64,000 nt of DNA, taken from Streptomyces sp. NBC_01217. Lineage in GTDB: Bacteria; Actinomycetota; Actinomycetes; Streptomycetales; Streptomycetaceae. The notes beneath the pieces are model-generated. The model did no database searches. It had not been told where the DNA came from and saw only the letters and a list, made by a program, of their open reading frames with translations. Each line of letters starts with the position of its first letter. Position 1 is the first letter of the stretch. The position numbers and the translations under genes are program-made. Below, piece by piece: positions 18,658 to 27,661 of this stretch. The DNA lies in the NCBI RefSeq assembly GCF_035994185.1, contig NZ_CP108538.1, positions 3,410,001-3,474,000 on the forward strand. Direction: 5' to 3'.

Positions 18658-19035
18658 TCAGTTCGCCGCGTCCGGCGCGGCCAGGGCTGCCAGGCGGTCG
18701 AAGGTGCGGATCAGCCCCGCCCGGCGTATCTCCTTGTACTCCGGCTCGGGCTCCAGGCCGTCGATGGTCCGCTCCCACACGTCCATGAAGGTCTTCTTCC
18801 AGCCCTCGGTCACCGCCGCCTCCGGCACCGCCGCGCCGACGTGATGCCGCTCCGCGATCAGGCACAGCAGCTCGACGTTGCACGGCACGGCGACGCCCCA
18901 GTACGCGTCGGGCTCCAGACCGACCGGGTCATCCGCCATCGCCTCCTCGATCTCCGAGACGAGGCGCCCGGTGATGCTCGACAGGTGATCCGCGGCCGTG
19001 TCGCTGTCGAAATTCCCACTGCCCCAGGTGCCCAT
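18658..19035 (-). CDS. DUF4259 domain-containing protein
   Basis: This 125-residue soluble protein belongs to the uncharacterised DUF4259 family. The hallmark is the first line, MGTWGSGNFDSDTAADHL, followed by helices ending in a charged tail. The ATG at 19035 follows a G-rich ribosome site; the frame is open a little further upstream but the family starts here. It ends 84 bp before the GNAT start region. The function is unknown. Confidence 0.85.
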   Translation of the reverse strand: MGTWGSGNFDSDTAADHLSSITGRLVSEIEEAMADDPVGLEPDAYWGVAVPCNVELLCLIAERHHVGAAVPEAAVTEGWKKTFMDVWERTIDGLEPEPEYKEIRRAGLIRTFDRLAALAAPDAAN

Positions 19036-19075
19036 GAGGCCCCCCCTCCGCCGGTCGTTGGGTACCTGCCCAGTT

Positions 19076-20224
19076 CTAGCAAGCGCCACTGACATCGGGG
19101 TTGTCCGCCACCGGGTCCAGCGCCAGCCGGTAGCCGCGCTTGACGACCGTCTGGATGAGGCGGGGCGCGCCCAGGGCCGTGCGCAGCCTCGCCATGGCTG
19201 TCTCCACCGCGTGTTCGTCCGTGCCGCTGCCGGGCAGTGCGCGCAGCAGGTCGGCGCGGGAGACCACCCAGCCCGGACGGCGGGCCAGGGTGTGCAGCAG
19301 GGCCATTCCGGCGGGCGGCACCGGGCGCTGTCCGCCGTCGACGAGCACGGCGTGACCGCGGATCTCGACCCGGTGCCCGGCGACCGGCAGCGTATGTGCC
19401 CTGGCGGGGAGTTCCGCGCACAGCAGCTGGACGAGCGGGGCGAGCCGGAAGCGCTCCGGCTGGACGGTGTCGATCCCGCGGGCCCTCAGCGGCAGGGCGG
19501 TGACCGGTCCGACGCAGGCCACCAGGACGTCGTCCCGCAGCGCGCTCAGGAGCTCCGGGAGCAGCCCGCGCTTCTCGGCCCGGCCGAGCAGCGAGGCGGC
19601 GGCGGGGGCGCTGGTGAAGGTGAGGGCGTCCAGGCCCCGGGCGAGGGTGATGTCGAGCAGCCGGTCGAGCGGGGTGATGTCCACGGGGTCCACCCAGCGG
19701 TAGACGGGTACGGCGACGACCTCTGCGCCCGCGGCACGCAGCGGCTCGATGAAGCCGGGGACGGGTTCGCCGTGCAGTTGGAGGGCGATGCGGCGGCCCG
19801 CCACGCCCTGGGCAAGGAGCCGGTCCAGTACCTCGGCCATGGACTCGGAGCCGGGTGACCACGCCTCGGTCAGTCCGGCGGCCCGGACGGCGCCCTTGAC
19901 CTTGGGGCCGCGGACCAGCAGTTCGACGCCGCGCAGGGTCTCCAGCAGCCGGTCGCCGAGGCCCCAGCCCTCGGCGGCCTCGATCCAGCCCCGGAAGCCG
20001 ACCGCGGTGGTGCCGACGACCGCATCGGGGGCGGATTCGATGATTTCGCGGGTGGCGGCGAGGAGTTCGCCGTCGTCGGCGAGCGGCACGATCCGCAGGG
20101 CGGGTGCGTGCAGGACGGCGGCGCCCCGCCGCTCCAGCAGCGCGCCGAACTCCTCCGCGCGCCGTGCGGCGGTGACCCCGACGGTGAAGCCCGCGAGGGG
20201 CCCGTGCTCTTCGCCCTCGTGCAT
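19076..20224 (-). CDS. nnaR: HemD-like domain fused to OmpR/PhoB-type DNA-binding domain, NnaR-like
   Basis: Residues 1-260 form a uroporphyrinogen-III synthase-like domain (GFTVGVTAARRAEEFGALL, TFTSAPAA); residues 270-370 form a winged-helix Trans_reg_C domain (RPGWVVSRADLLRALPG and HAVETAMARLRTALG to TVVKRGYRL). This fusion matches NnaR, the S. coelicolor activator that works with GlnR on nitrate and nitrite assimilation genes. The ATG at 20224 is the likely start. The nitrate transporter gene I recall next to it in S. coelicolor is absent here; the next gene is an acyltransferase. It could retain synthase activity, but a dedicated hemD is normally elsewhere. Confidence 0.85.
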   Translation of the reverse strand: MHEGEEHGPLAGFTVGVTAARRAEEFGALLERRGAAVLHAPALRIVPLADDGELLAATREIIESAPDAVVGTTAVGFRGWIEAAEGWGLGDRLLETLRGVELLVRGPKVKGAVRAAGLTEAWSPGSESMAEVLDRLLAQGVAGRRIALQLHGEPVPGFIEPLRAAGAEVVAVPVYRWVDPVDITPLDRLLDITLARGLDALTFTSAPAAASLLGRAEKRGLLPELLSALRDDVLVACVGPVTALPLRARGIDTVQPERFRLAPLVQLLCAELPARAHTLPVAGHRVEIRGHAVLVDGGQRPVPPAGMALLHTLARRPGWVVSRADLLRALPGSGTDEHAVETAMARLRTALGAPRLIQTVVKRGYRLALDPVADNPDVSGAC

Positions 20225-20436
20225 GTGGTCTACCCGGCTCTCGTCCCGCTGCTGCCCGATGATGCCGAGGGGCGAGCCTGCCAACGGTGCGTGACAGCGC
20301 TGGTTCACCCGTATTTCCCGGCCGTTACGTCACAGGACACCGGGCGGTCACCGGCACTGCTCCGGTACGGCTGAGCTGCGGCTTCGTGGGCGCGGGCGTG
20401 GTGGGACCGGGAGCGGCGAAGGTATACCGTCCCCGG

Positions 20437-21669
20437 TCACCGGGACCGCTTGCGCGCTCCGTTCGGCCAGAGCCTCGGTGCGCGCCCGGCCGCGATGTCC
20501 TCGACCCAGCCGGCCGCCGGGATCGTCAGCGCGAGCAACGGCCAGACGAGCAGCAGCGTCAGCTCCGAGTACGCGGCGCCGATGTACGTACCGAAGTGGT
20601 CGCCGACGTACGGGACGTTCCACAGCTCGTCGACGAGCGGTGCCGCGGTCAGGATCAGCAGGTTGTGCCAGAGGTAGATCGTCACGGCACGGTTGTTGGC
20701 GAGAGTGATCAGTCCGTCCCACCGGGCCAGCCGGCCGGGCAGTTGCCGCCAGGACGGTGCGTAGTGGAGCAGGATCACGCAGAAGCCGAACGACCACGTC
20801 GCCTGTGCGAGCGGGATCTCGTCGAGGTTCCAGCCCTCCTCGGTGAGGTGCCCCGAGGCCCACCACAGCCCGAACGCCATGAGGAACGCGGCGAGCGAGA
20901 CCGTCAGATAGCGCGGGATCTTCTTCAGGAGGCCGTCGTGGTGGGCGAAGCCGAGGATCCAGCAGGAGCCGAACACCGCGAAGTCGAGTAGCCCCTCACC
21001 GGTCTCGCCGGGGACGGTGACCAGTCCGGTGCCGATCACGGCGGTCAGTCCGAGCGGGGCGAGCAGCGTCGGCCAGGGCATGCGGCGGAAGGCCTTCAGC
21101 AGCAGCGGCGAGGCGAGCACGAACCACAGGTAGGCGCGGATGTACCAGAGCGGGCCCACGGCCTGGTCGGCCCAGGACTGCTCCAGGAGGCCGCTCGGCG
21201 AGCCGTTCTCCCATGGGTACGGCGGGGTGCCGACGGGTAGGAGGTAGCAGCCCAGCTTGATGAACCACCAGATGCCCTCCTCCTTCACGGGCTTCCAGCC
21301 GAGCAGGAACATCACCGGAACGACGGCCGCCGCGAACGCCCACATCGGGGGCAGCAGCCTGCGGAGCCGGCCGCGGATGACGTCCCGTGCCGGGCGGGCC
21401 AGCGAGCGGGCCATCAGCGAACCGGCCAGGGCGAACATGACGCCCATGGAGGGGAACAGGATGGTCAGCCAGGCCCAGCCGAAGACATGGAAGACGACGA
21501 CGCGTACGAGTGCGACGGTACGCAGCAGATCGAGATAGCGGTCCCGGCCGCCGCCCGACGCCCGACCGCCACCCGGCTCGGAGACGGCGCTCTGCTCGCG
21601 GGCGGACACCGGCTCATGGTCAGCGGCCGGGGCCTGTTGCGGGAGCCGCGCGGTGGAGTGGTGGCTCAT
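20437..21669 (-). CDS. Membrane acyltransferase, acyltransferase-3 family
   Basis: This integral membrane protein of 410 residues has about ten spans after a 45-residue cytoplasmic N-terminus. DRYLDLLRTVALVRVVVFHVFGW carries the Arg-x10-His pattern of the acyltransferase-3 family, which O-acetylates or succinylates sugars at the membrane. It starts with ATGA overlapping the stop of the deacetylase-synthase gene, so it should act on the polymer made by that enzyme. It is the last gene of a three-gene operon. The acyl group is unknown. Confidence 0.87.
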   Translation of the reverse strand: MSHHSTARLPQQAPAADHEPVSAREQSAVSEPGGGRASGGGRDRYLDLLRTVALVRVVVFHVFGWAWLTILFPSMGVMFALAGSLMARSLARPARDVIRGRLRRLLPPMWAFAAAVVPVMFLLGWKPVKEEGIWWFIKLGCYLLPVGTPPYPWENGSPSGLLEQSWADQAVGPLWYIRAYLWFVLASPLLLKAFRRMPWPTLLAPLGLTAVIGTGLVTVPGETGEGLLDFAVFGSCWILGFAHHDGLLKKIPRYLTVSLAAFLMAFGLWWASGHLTEEGWNLDEIPLAQATWSFGFCVILLHYAPSWRQLPGRLARWDGLITLANNRAVTIYLWHNLLILTAAPLVDELWNVPYVGDHFGTYIGAAYSELTLLLVWPLLALTIPAAGWVEDIAAGRAPRLWPNGARKRSR

Positions 21670-23858
21670 GCGACCGGCCTCCGGTCACTGCTCGGCCGCG
21701 GCCGCCCCGGCAGGGCTCCGGGCGCCTCCACCACTCCCGTACGGCGCAGCTTCTGCCAGCGCAGCCGGCCGCCGGTGAGCGCCGTGATCCAGGACTGGAG
21801 CAGCACCACGTACATCAGCTGCCGGTAGAGGATCTGCTGGAGGGGCAGCGAGATCAGATGCGTCATGCGTTCCCGGTCGAGCCGGAAGGCGTACGCGGCG
21901 CAGACGGCCTGTACCGCGAGGACGCCGAGCCAGGCGAGGACGGTCTTCTGGGTGGGGCCGAAGACGAGTCCGTACAGCAGGAAGACGTCGATGAGCGGGG
22001 CGAGCAGCGGGGCGACCACCATGAACAGGGCGACGAAGGGCAGTCCGACGCGGCCGAAGCGGCCGGACGGGCCGCGTTCGACGACGGCGCGGCGGTGCTT
22101 CCAGATCGCCTGCATGGTGCCGTACGACCAGCGGTAGCGCTGCGACCACAGCTGCTGCACGCTCTCCGGGGCCTCGGTCCAGGCGCGGGCGTTCTCCGCG
22201 TAGACGACCTGCCAGCCGTCGCGGTGCAGTGCCATGGTGACGTCGGTGTCCTCGGCGAGGGTGTCCTCGCTCATGCCGCCGATCCGGTCCAGCGCCTCCT
22301 TGCGGAAGGCGCCGACCGCACCGGGGATGGTGGGCATGCAGCGCAGGACGTCGTACATCCTGCGGTCCAGGTTGAAGCCCATCACGTACTCGATGTGCTG
22401 CCAGGCGCCGATCAGCGAGTCGCGGTTGCCGACCTTGGCGTTCCCGGCGACGGCGCCGACGCGCGGGTCGGCGAAGGGCTGGACCAGTTCGCGGACGGTG
22501 GCGGGTTCGAAGACGGTGTCGCCGTCCATCATCACGACGATGTCGTGACGGGCGTGCGCGATGCCGTTGTTGAGGGCGGCGGGCTTTCCGGCGTTGCGCT
22601 GGCGGATGACACGCACCCGCGGCAGCCGCATCGCCTCGACGATGTCGGCGGTGCCGTCCGTGGAGCCGTCGTCGATGACGATGATCTCGACGGGATGGTC
22701 GCTCACGACCAGGGAGCGCACGGTGTTGGCGATGCATTCGCGTTCGTTGTACGCGGGCACGAGGACCGAGACCGGGCGGGTGAGCGCCGGTCCCCAGCTG
22801 AAGTCCCTGCGGCGGACCCTGCGGGCGTGCAGGAAGGACAGCAGCAGCATCAGCCCGAAGCGGACGAGGACGAGGACGCCGATCACCGCGAGCCCGGCCA
22901 CCAGGACCCCGGTGACGTTCTCCGAGAGGTCCACGGCCTGGACGAACGCCTTGCCCTTCCAGAGCGCGAATCCGGTGACCGGGGTGTGCGCGCTGGGGGC
23001 GCCGAGGGCGGTGGTGAGGTTGGTGAACTCATAGCCCCGCTGCTGCATCCGCGGCAGGAACTCACCAAGGGCGGCGACGGTCTGGGACCTGTTCCCGCCG
23101 GAGTCGTGCATCAGGATGACGGCGCCCTTGCCGCCCTCGGGGGTGGCGCGCTCGATGATCGCGGGGACGCCGGGGCGCTTCCAGTCCTCGCTGTCGGTGT
23201 CGTTGACGACGGTGAGATAGCCGCGGCTGCCGACGTACCGGGTGACGGGCCAGGACTTGTTGTCCATGGCGTCGGCGAACGAGGAGTACGGCGGCCGGAA
23301 CAGGGACGTACGGATACCGGCCGCGCCCGCCAGTGCCAGCTGGTTCTGGGACAGCTCCCAGTCGATGCGGGAGTGCGACTGGTAGGAGAGATCGGGGTGG
23401 TCGAAGGTGTGCAGCCCGACCTCGTGCCCCTCGTCGACCATGCGCCGTACGAGGTCGGGGTAGCGCGAGGCCATGGTGCCGGTGACGAAGAAGACGCCGT
23501 GCGCGTGGTGCTTCCTCAGCTCGTCGAGCACCTTCGGGGTCCACTCGGGGTCGGGGCCGTCGTCGAAGGTCAGGACGATGCGGTGGTCGGGGATGCGCAG
23601 CGACCCGGCGGGCCGGGTGGTGCTCCGGGCGTCGATGACCGGGCCGCCGCCGAGGATCGCCTCGGGTACCTGGTCGGTGGCCGCCGGGGGCTGGATCCGG
23701 TGGTCGGCGAGGATTTCGCTGTGTACGTAGCCGCGCAGCATCAGCATGGCGAGCAGGGCGACGAGGAGCAGTGACGGCAGCAGGTAGCGCATGGGCAGTC
23801 TGCGCTGCCGGATCCGCTTCCTGACGTTGCGTCTGCCCCGCGGGGCGGGGGAGGTCAT
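21666..23858 (-). CDS. Polysaccharide deacetylase fused to a processive GT2 glycosyltransferase
   Basis: The 730-residue membrane protein joins two activities. After an N-terminal span, residues about 90-290 form a NodB deacetylase with TFDDGPDP, HTFDHP and RPPYSS, predicted to face outside. A second span leads to a cytoplasmic GT2 domain with DDGSTDGT, DGDT, EDTDV and QRYRW, the marks of chitin- or hyaluronan-synthase-like enzymes, followed by four or so spans. One polypeptide could thus make an N-acetylhexosamine polymer and deacetylate it on export. It follows the Pro-rich membrane protein with no gap (TAA directly before ATG) and overlaps the acyltransferase by ATGA. Confidence 0.92.
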   Translation of the reverse strand: MTSPAPRGRRNVRKRIRQRRLPMRYLLPSLLLVALLAMLMLRGYVHSEILADHRIQPPAATDQVPEAILGGGPVIDARSTTRPAGSLRIPDHRIVLTFDDGPDPEWTPKVLDELRKHHAHGVFFVTGTMASRYPDLVRRMVDEGHEVGLHTFDHPDLSYQSHSRIDWELSQNQLALAGAAGIRTSLFRPPYSSFADAMDNKSWPVTRYVGSRGYLTVVNDTDSEDWKRPGVPAIIERATPEGGKGAVILMHDSGGNRSQTVAALGEFLPRMQQRGYEFTNLTTALGAPSAHTPVTGFALWKGKAFVQAVDLSENVTGVLVAGLAVIGVLVLVRFGLMLLLSFLHARRVRRRDFSWGPALTRPVSVLVPAYNERECIANTVRSLVVSDHPVEIIVIDDGSTDGTADIVEAMRLPRVRVIRQRNAGKPAALNNGIAHARHDIVVMMDGDTVFEPATVRELVQPFADPRVGAVAGNAKVGNRDSLIGAWQHIEYVMGFNLDRRMYDVLRCMPTIPGAVGAFRKEALDRIGGMSEDTLAEDTDVTMALHRDGWQVVYAENARAWTEAPESVQQLWSQRYRWSYGTMQAIWKHRRAVVERGPSGRFGRVGLPFVALFMVVAPLLAPLIDVFLLYGLVFGPTQKTVLAWLGVLAVQAVCAAYAFRLDRERMTHLISLPLQQILYRQLMYVVLLQSWITALTGGRLRWQKLRRTGVVEAPGALPGRPRPSSDRRPVA

Positions 23859-24551
23859 TTACTCGGCGCTTTCTCGCTCTTGCACGGGGGGTTCCGGGGA
23901 CTGAGCGGGCGGCGACGTGCTGTCCGCGGGCGGGGTCGGGGGTTCGGCGGACGGTGTCGCGCTGTCCACGGGCGGTACGGGGGCCGAGCTGGACGGACCG
24001 GGCTTCGTGCCGCCGCCGGTGCCGTTGTGCGCCTTGGGCGGTGCGACGGACGCGGAGGCCGAGGCGCCCTTGCCGGGGCTCGACGAGGCACTGGCGGCCG
24101 CGCTGCCCGAGGGCGTCACGCCACCGCCCGGGGTCGGGCCGGTGGTGGCGCGGCCGGACGGACTGCCGGGCGGGAGCGCCGCGCCGGTGCTGTCCGCCGG
24201 TGCGGGCGGCGCCTGGACCACGTCCGCGTTCTTGTGCCCTTCCTGGCCGGAGAGAGGCAGCCAGGGCGCGCTCGAATTGCCGCCGAGCACGGCGACGACC
24301 AGCGTCACCGCGTAACAGGCGCAGCCCACGGCGAGGACCCAGCCCAGACGCCTGAACGTCTTGCTGCGCCGGCCGCTCTCGTCGACGAACACGGGGTTGT
24401 CCGAGCCCTCGGGCTCGCTCGGCTGCGCGATCAGCTCGGAGAGCTGCCGGCCGAGGCCGTCGAGCTGGACCGTGACTTCGTTCGGCTCGTGTGTGTGCCC
24501 CGAACGGGCACCTTCACGCCAGGTTTCCACAGGTGTACGCACTTCCCCCAC
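23859..24551 (-). CDS. Single-span membrane protein with Pro/Ser/Thr-rich outer domain
   Basis: The 230-residue protein has a cytoplasmic part of about 70 residues, one membrane span (about 70-90, WVLAVGCACYAVTLVVAVLG) and an extracytoplasmic tail of 135 residues rich in Pro, Ser, Ala and Gly that probably spans the wall. I recognise no domain. It is the first gene of the polysaccharide operon and its stop codon abuts the deacetylase-synthase ATG, so it may be an accessory or tether of that synthase. Confidence 0.72.
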   Translation of the reverse strand: MGEVRTPVETWREGARSGHTHEPNEVTVQLDGLGRQLSELIAQPSEPEGSDNPVFVDESGRRSKTFRRLGWVLAVGCACYAVTLVVAVLGGNSSAPWLPLSGQEGHKNADVVQAPPAPADSTGAALPPGSPSGRATTGPTPGGGVTPSGSAAASASSSPGKGASASASVAPPKAHNGTGGGTKPGPSSSAPVPPVDSATPSAEPPTPPADSTSPPAQSPEPPVQERESAE

Positions 24552-24680
24552 TCAAGGATCGGGTGCGCACGGCTGTCCGATTATGTGCTTCCGGACCGGG
24601 CCCCCACCCTGTCCGCGCCCCCATCACATTGCACCCGAGCGATGAATGTAGCGCATGCGAAACGTACTTCTGTCCCCCGA

Positions 24681-25682
24681 TCAGGTGGTTTTCAACATGA
24701 GAGATGCATCGATCTCCGGCAGCCAGCTTCCGCCGGGCCGCACCATCCAGTCCTCCTCGGATCCGAGTTGAACTGCGGCTTTACGCAGGGCGTCGAGCCC
24801 GGGGTGGCGCAGCCCCTTGCGCCAGACCAGCAGGAGCGGCGAGAGCGGTACGGGACGGACCAGTGGACGCACCACGGTGTCCGGCATCGGGGGGAAGTCG
24901 ACCACGCACAGAACGGGGTTCCCCGACTTCGCCATCACCCGCTGGAATTCGGCCACGCCGATCGCGAGGGGTGCGGGTGGCGCCAGCGAGATGCCCCACT
25001 CGGCGAAGAGCAGCCCGGCGAGGTCCGTCCACTCCTCGGTGCGCGGATTCCCGGCGCCCGCGTAGACGGTCTCATCGGTCAGCTCGTCCAGCGCGACGAC
25101 CTCGTGCGCGGCGAGGGGGTGATCGTCGGGGAGCAGAACGGCCATCGGCTCGTACCGCACCGGCTGTACGCCGAGCCGTGCCCGGACCGCGGGGGCGAGC
25201 CCGGCGGCGCGGCCGAAGGAGACGTCGAGCCGCCCGGCGAGGATCTCGTCCGCGGCCCAGGTGAGCCCGCTCTCGAAGCGCGCCATCAGCTCGCATGCCG
25301 GAGCCAGCTCCCGCGCGCGGGTGAGCACGCGGGCGGCCGTCATGCCGTCGGTGTTGAGGTCGACGAAGAGCGGCCGGGCCGCGGGGTCGGCGAAGGCGGC
25401 GGCAAGATCGGCATGCGCCTCCAGCACCCGCCGGGCGTACGGAAGAAGCCGCTCGCCGTCGGCGGTGAGGGTGACCTGCCGGGTGGTGCGTACGAACAGT
25501 TCCGCACCCAGCTCGCGCTCCAGCCGGCGGATGTCCCGGCTCAGCGCCTGCTGGGCGATGTAGAGCCGGGCTGCGGCACGGGTGAAGTGCAGTTCCTCGG
25601 CGACGGTGACGAAGGCTCGGAGCAGCCGGGGGTCGGTGGGGGGATGCGTCGGGGTGCCCGGATCGGCAGCGGATGAGACCAC
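24681..25682 (-). CDS. LysR-family transcriptional regulator
   Basis: This 333-residue regulator has an N-terminal winged helix (RLLRAFVTVAEELHFTRAAARL, then SRDIRRLERELGAELFVRTTR, about residues 15-75) and a LysR substrate-binding domain. It is divergent from an MFS exporter-like gene 85 bp away, the usual layout for a LysR factor that controls its neighbour and itself. The start is uncertain; I take the GTG at 25682, as the frame is open 36 codons further up. A T-N11-A-type box lies just upstream at 25691-25713. The effector is unknown. Confidence 0.88.
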   Translation of the reverse strand: MVSSAADPGTPTHPPTDPRLLRAFVTVAEELHFTRAAARLYIAQQALSRDIRRLERELGAELFVRTTRQVTLTADGERLLPYARRVLEAHADLAAAFADPAARPLFVDLNTDGMTAARVLTRARELAPACELMARFESGLTWAADEILAGRLDVSFGRAAGLAPAVRARLGVQPVRYEPMAVLLPDDHPLAAHEVVALDELTDETVYAGAGNPRTEEWTDLAGLLFAEWGISLAPPAPLAIGVAEFQRVMAKSGNPVLCVVDFPPMPDTVVRPLVRPVPLSPLLLVWRKGLRHPGLDALRKAAVQLGSEEDWMVRPGGSWLPEIDASLMLKTT

Positions 25683-25690
25683 ACCCGGCA

Positions 25691-25713
25691 ATTTACAACA
25701 CAGATGCGTTAAT
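25691..25713. promoter_or_regulatory. Candidate LysR operator between divergent genes
   Basis: ATTTAC and GTTAAT, an imperfect dyad with one mismatch and an 11-base spacer, fit the T-N11-A form of LysR-family sites. The dyad stands between the LysR and MFS starts and is AT-rich in a GC-rich setting. Confidence 0.4.
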
Positions 25714-25766
25714 CGGCACGGAGAAGGTGTTGGACCCCGCGGGCCGCACACCGCAAGGGTTGATCC

Positions 25767-27056
25767 ATGCCGTACGAGAGAACCCCGCACGCCGACCCGA
25801 TGCTCACCGTCTCAGGAAACCTGCTGGTCATCGCCCCGCGCACTGCCGCCTCCGGGGACCTGCCGGTCACCGCCGCCCCCTCCCGGCCCGCGTCCACCAA
25901 CCCGTACCGCCGACTGCTCGCCACCCCAGGTGCCCGCGCCTTCACCGCGGGCAATCTCCTGGCCCGGCTCCCCATGGGCATGTTCAGCGTCAGCGCGGTG
26001 ATCATGATCGCCGGTTCGCGCGGCTCGTACGCCCTGGCCGGTGCCGTCACCGCGACCGGCCTCGCCGCGACAGCGGTCGTCGCGCCCTGGACGGCCCGGC
26101 TCGTCGACCGGTACGGACAGGCGAAGGTGGCGGTGCCCGCCACCGCGCTCGCCGCGCTCGGATCGCTCGCGCTGCTGCTCTGTGTGCACTACGACGCCCC
26201 GGCCTGGACGCTCTTCGCCTCCTACGCCGCGACCGCCACCACGCCCAACACCGGCGGGATGTCCCGGGCCCGCTGGGCCCATCTGCACCGGGGCGACCCG
26301 GCCGCCCTGCACACCGCGAACTCCTTCGAACAGGCCGTCGACGAGCTCTGCTTCATGCTCGGCCCGGCGCTCGCCGCGCTGCTGTGCGCGGCGCTCTTCC
26401 CGGAGGCCGGAACCCTCGTCGGGGCGATCCTGCTCATGACCGGCGTGCTGATCTTCGCCGCCCAGCGCGCCACCGAACCTCCGGTGGCCCCCCGCACCCA
26501 CGCGGGCTCCCCGCTCCGGGCCCCGGGCATGCCGGCCCTGCTCGCCGCCTTCCTCGCCACCGGCGCGGTCTTCGGCGCGATGGAGGTCGTCACGATCGCC
26601 CACGCCGGGGGCGCGATCCTGGCCCTCCAGGCGACCGGGTCGTGTGCGGCGGGGCTGCTGTACGGATCGCTGCGCCCGGCCACCGACATCCGGCGCCGGC
26701 TGCTGGGCTGCCTGGCGGGGATGACGACGCTGATGTCCCTGCCACTGCTCGCCGCCTCCTCGACCGATTCGCTGCTCGCCCTCGCGGGCGCCCTGCTGCT
26801 GGCCGGTGCGGCGACGGCCCCGACCATGGTCACCGGCATGACGCTGGTCCAACGCCTCACCCCCGAGAGCCAGTTGAACGAGGGCATGACCCTGGCCGTG
26901 ACCGCGCTGCTCGGCGGGATAGCCGCGGGTTCGGCGACCGGCGGCTGGATGGTGGAGCACACGGGGCAGGTGACGGGCTATGCCGTACCGGTGTGCGCGG
27001 CAGCACTGGCGCTGGCCGTCGCGGCGGCCGGGGTCCGGGCGCCCCGGACCCGATGA
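25767..27056 (+). CDS. Major facilitator superfamily transporter
   Basis: This 429-residue membrane protein has about 12 predicted spans after a 50-residue cytoplasmic N-terminus. The DRYGQAKV loop between spans 2 and 3 (motif A region) supports the MFS call. It resembles drug/proton exporters of actinobacteria more than sugar importers, but the substrate cannot be told. It starts at the ATG at 25767, divergent from the LysR gene that probably controls it, and ends ahead of a strong terminator shared with the convergent tmRNA gene. Confidence 0.88.
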   Translation: MPYERTPHADPMLTVSGNLLVIAPRTAASGDLPVTAAPSRPASTNPYRRLLATPGARAFTAGNLLARLPMGMFSVSAVIMIAGSRGSYALAGAVTATGLAATAVVAPWTARLVDRYGQAKVAVPATALAALGSLALLLCVHYDAPAWTLFASYAATATTPNTGGMSRARWAHLHRGDPAALHTANSFEQAVDELCFMLGPALAALLCAALFPEAGTLVGAILLMTGVLIFAAQRATEPPVAPRTHAGSPLRAPGMPALLAAFLATGAVFGAMEVVTIAHAGGAILALQATGSCAAGLLYGSLRPATDIRRRLLGCLAGMTTLMSLPLLAASSTDSLLALAGALLLAGAATAPTMVTGMTLVQRLTPESQLNEGMTLAVTALLGGIAAGSATGGWMVEHTGQVTGYAVPVCAAALALAVAAAGVRAPRTR

Positions 27057-27094
27057 CGGGAACAAACAATGCGGCGGAGAAAGCGGGACAGAAA

Positions 27095-27134
27095 AACGAG
27101 GACCCCGTTGCCGGTGGGCAACGGGGTCCTCGTT
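27095..27134. terminator. Bidirectional terminator between the MFS gene and tmRNA
   Basis: A perfect 18-bp stem (starting AACGAGGACC) with a four-base loop, flanked by an A run on the left, sits between convergent transcripts. Confidence 0.85.
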
Positions 27135-27147
27135 CACATGGGAATTG

Positions 27148-27532
27148 TGGAGATGGCGGGAATCGAACCCGCGTCCAACGGTGCAGAATCAGGGCTTCTC
27201 CGAGTGCAGTCCGCTGCGCTTTTCTCGGCCCCGGCAGTCACGCGGACAAGCTGCCGACGGGCCCAGCCACTGTTTGATTTCCTTCCGGGCCCCGTGGCCG
27301 GGTCCAGAAGTTTAGATCCCTTGATGATGTCAGGATCCGGGTCGGGATCAACCCCGGGCTGACACTCCGCAGAGTCTTCGCTTAGCTGCTAATTAGGCAG
27401 CGAGGGCGAAGGCGGAGGAATCGCGCTTGGAATTGGCGATTATTGGTTGCGACATATGGTTTACGAGATCATTGCCGCTTCCTCGACTCGCTTCCCCTGC
27501 TTCGACATCCGCTGTCGAAACCGATCATCCCC
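27148..27532 (-). ncRNA. ssrA: Transfer-messenger RNA
   Basis: tmRNA rescues stalled ribosomes and tags the nascent protein for proteolysis. The 5' GGGGATG (27532) pairs with the 3' CATCTCC to form the acceptor stem; the T arm GGTTCGATTCC is intact. The final CCA is not encoded and must be added. The tag frame at 27393-27437 reads ANSKRDSSAFALAA and ends in TAA. That is two residues shorter than the ANTKRDSSQQAFALAA tag I recall for S. coelicolor, but it keeps the ALAA degron. smpB, its protein partner, lies 130 bp away downstream on the plus coordinate, upstream in transcription. Confidence 0.95.
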
Positions 27533-27661
27533 ATGTTGTTTTTTCAAAATGCGCACCTGCTGTGCGGTGCAGTGCCATCGTACGTGACCAACGCATGACG
27601 ATGCCAGCCCATTCCTGCCGGCCCGCCCGTACGCCTCTCGGCCACGTCCGTACGCTCCCGG

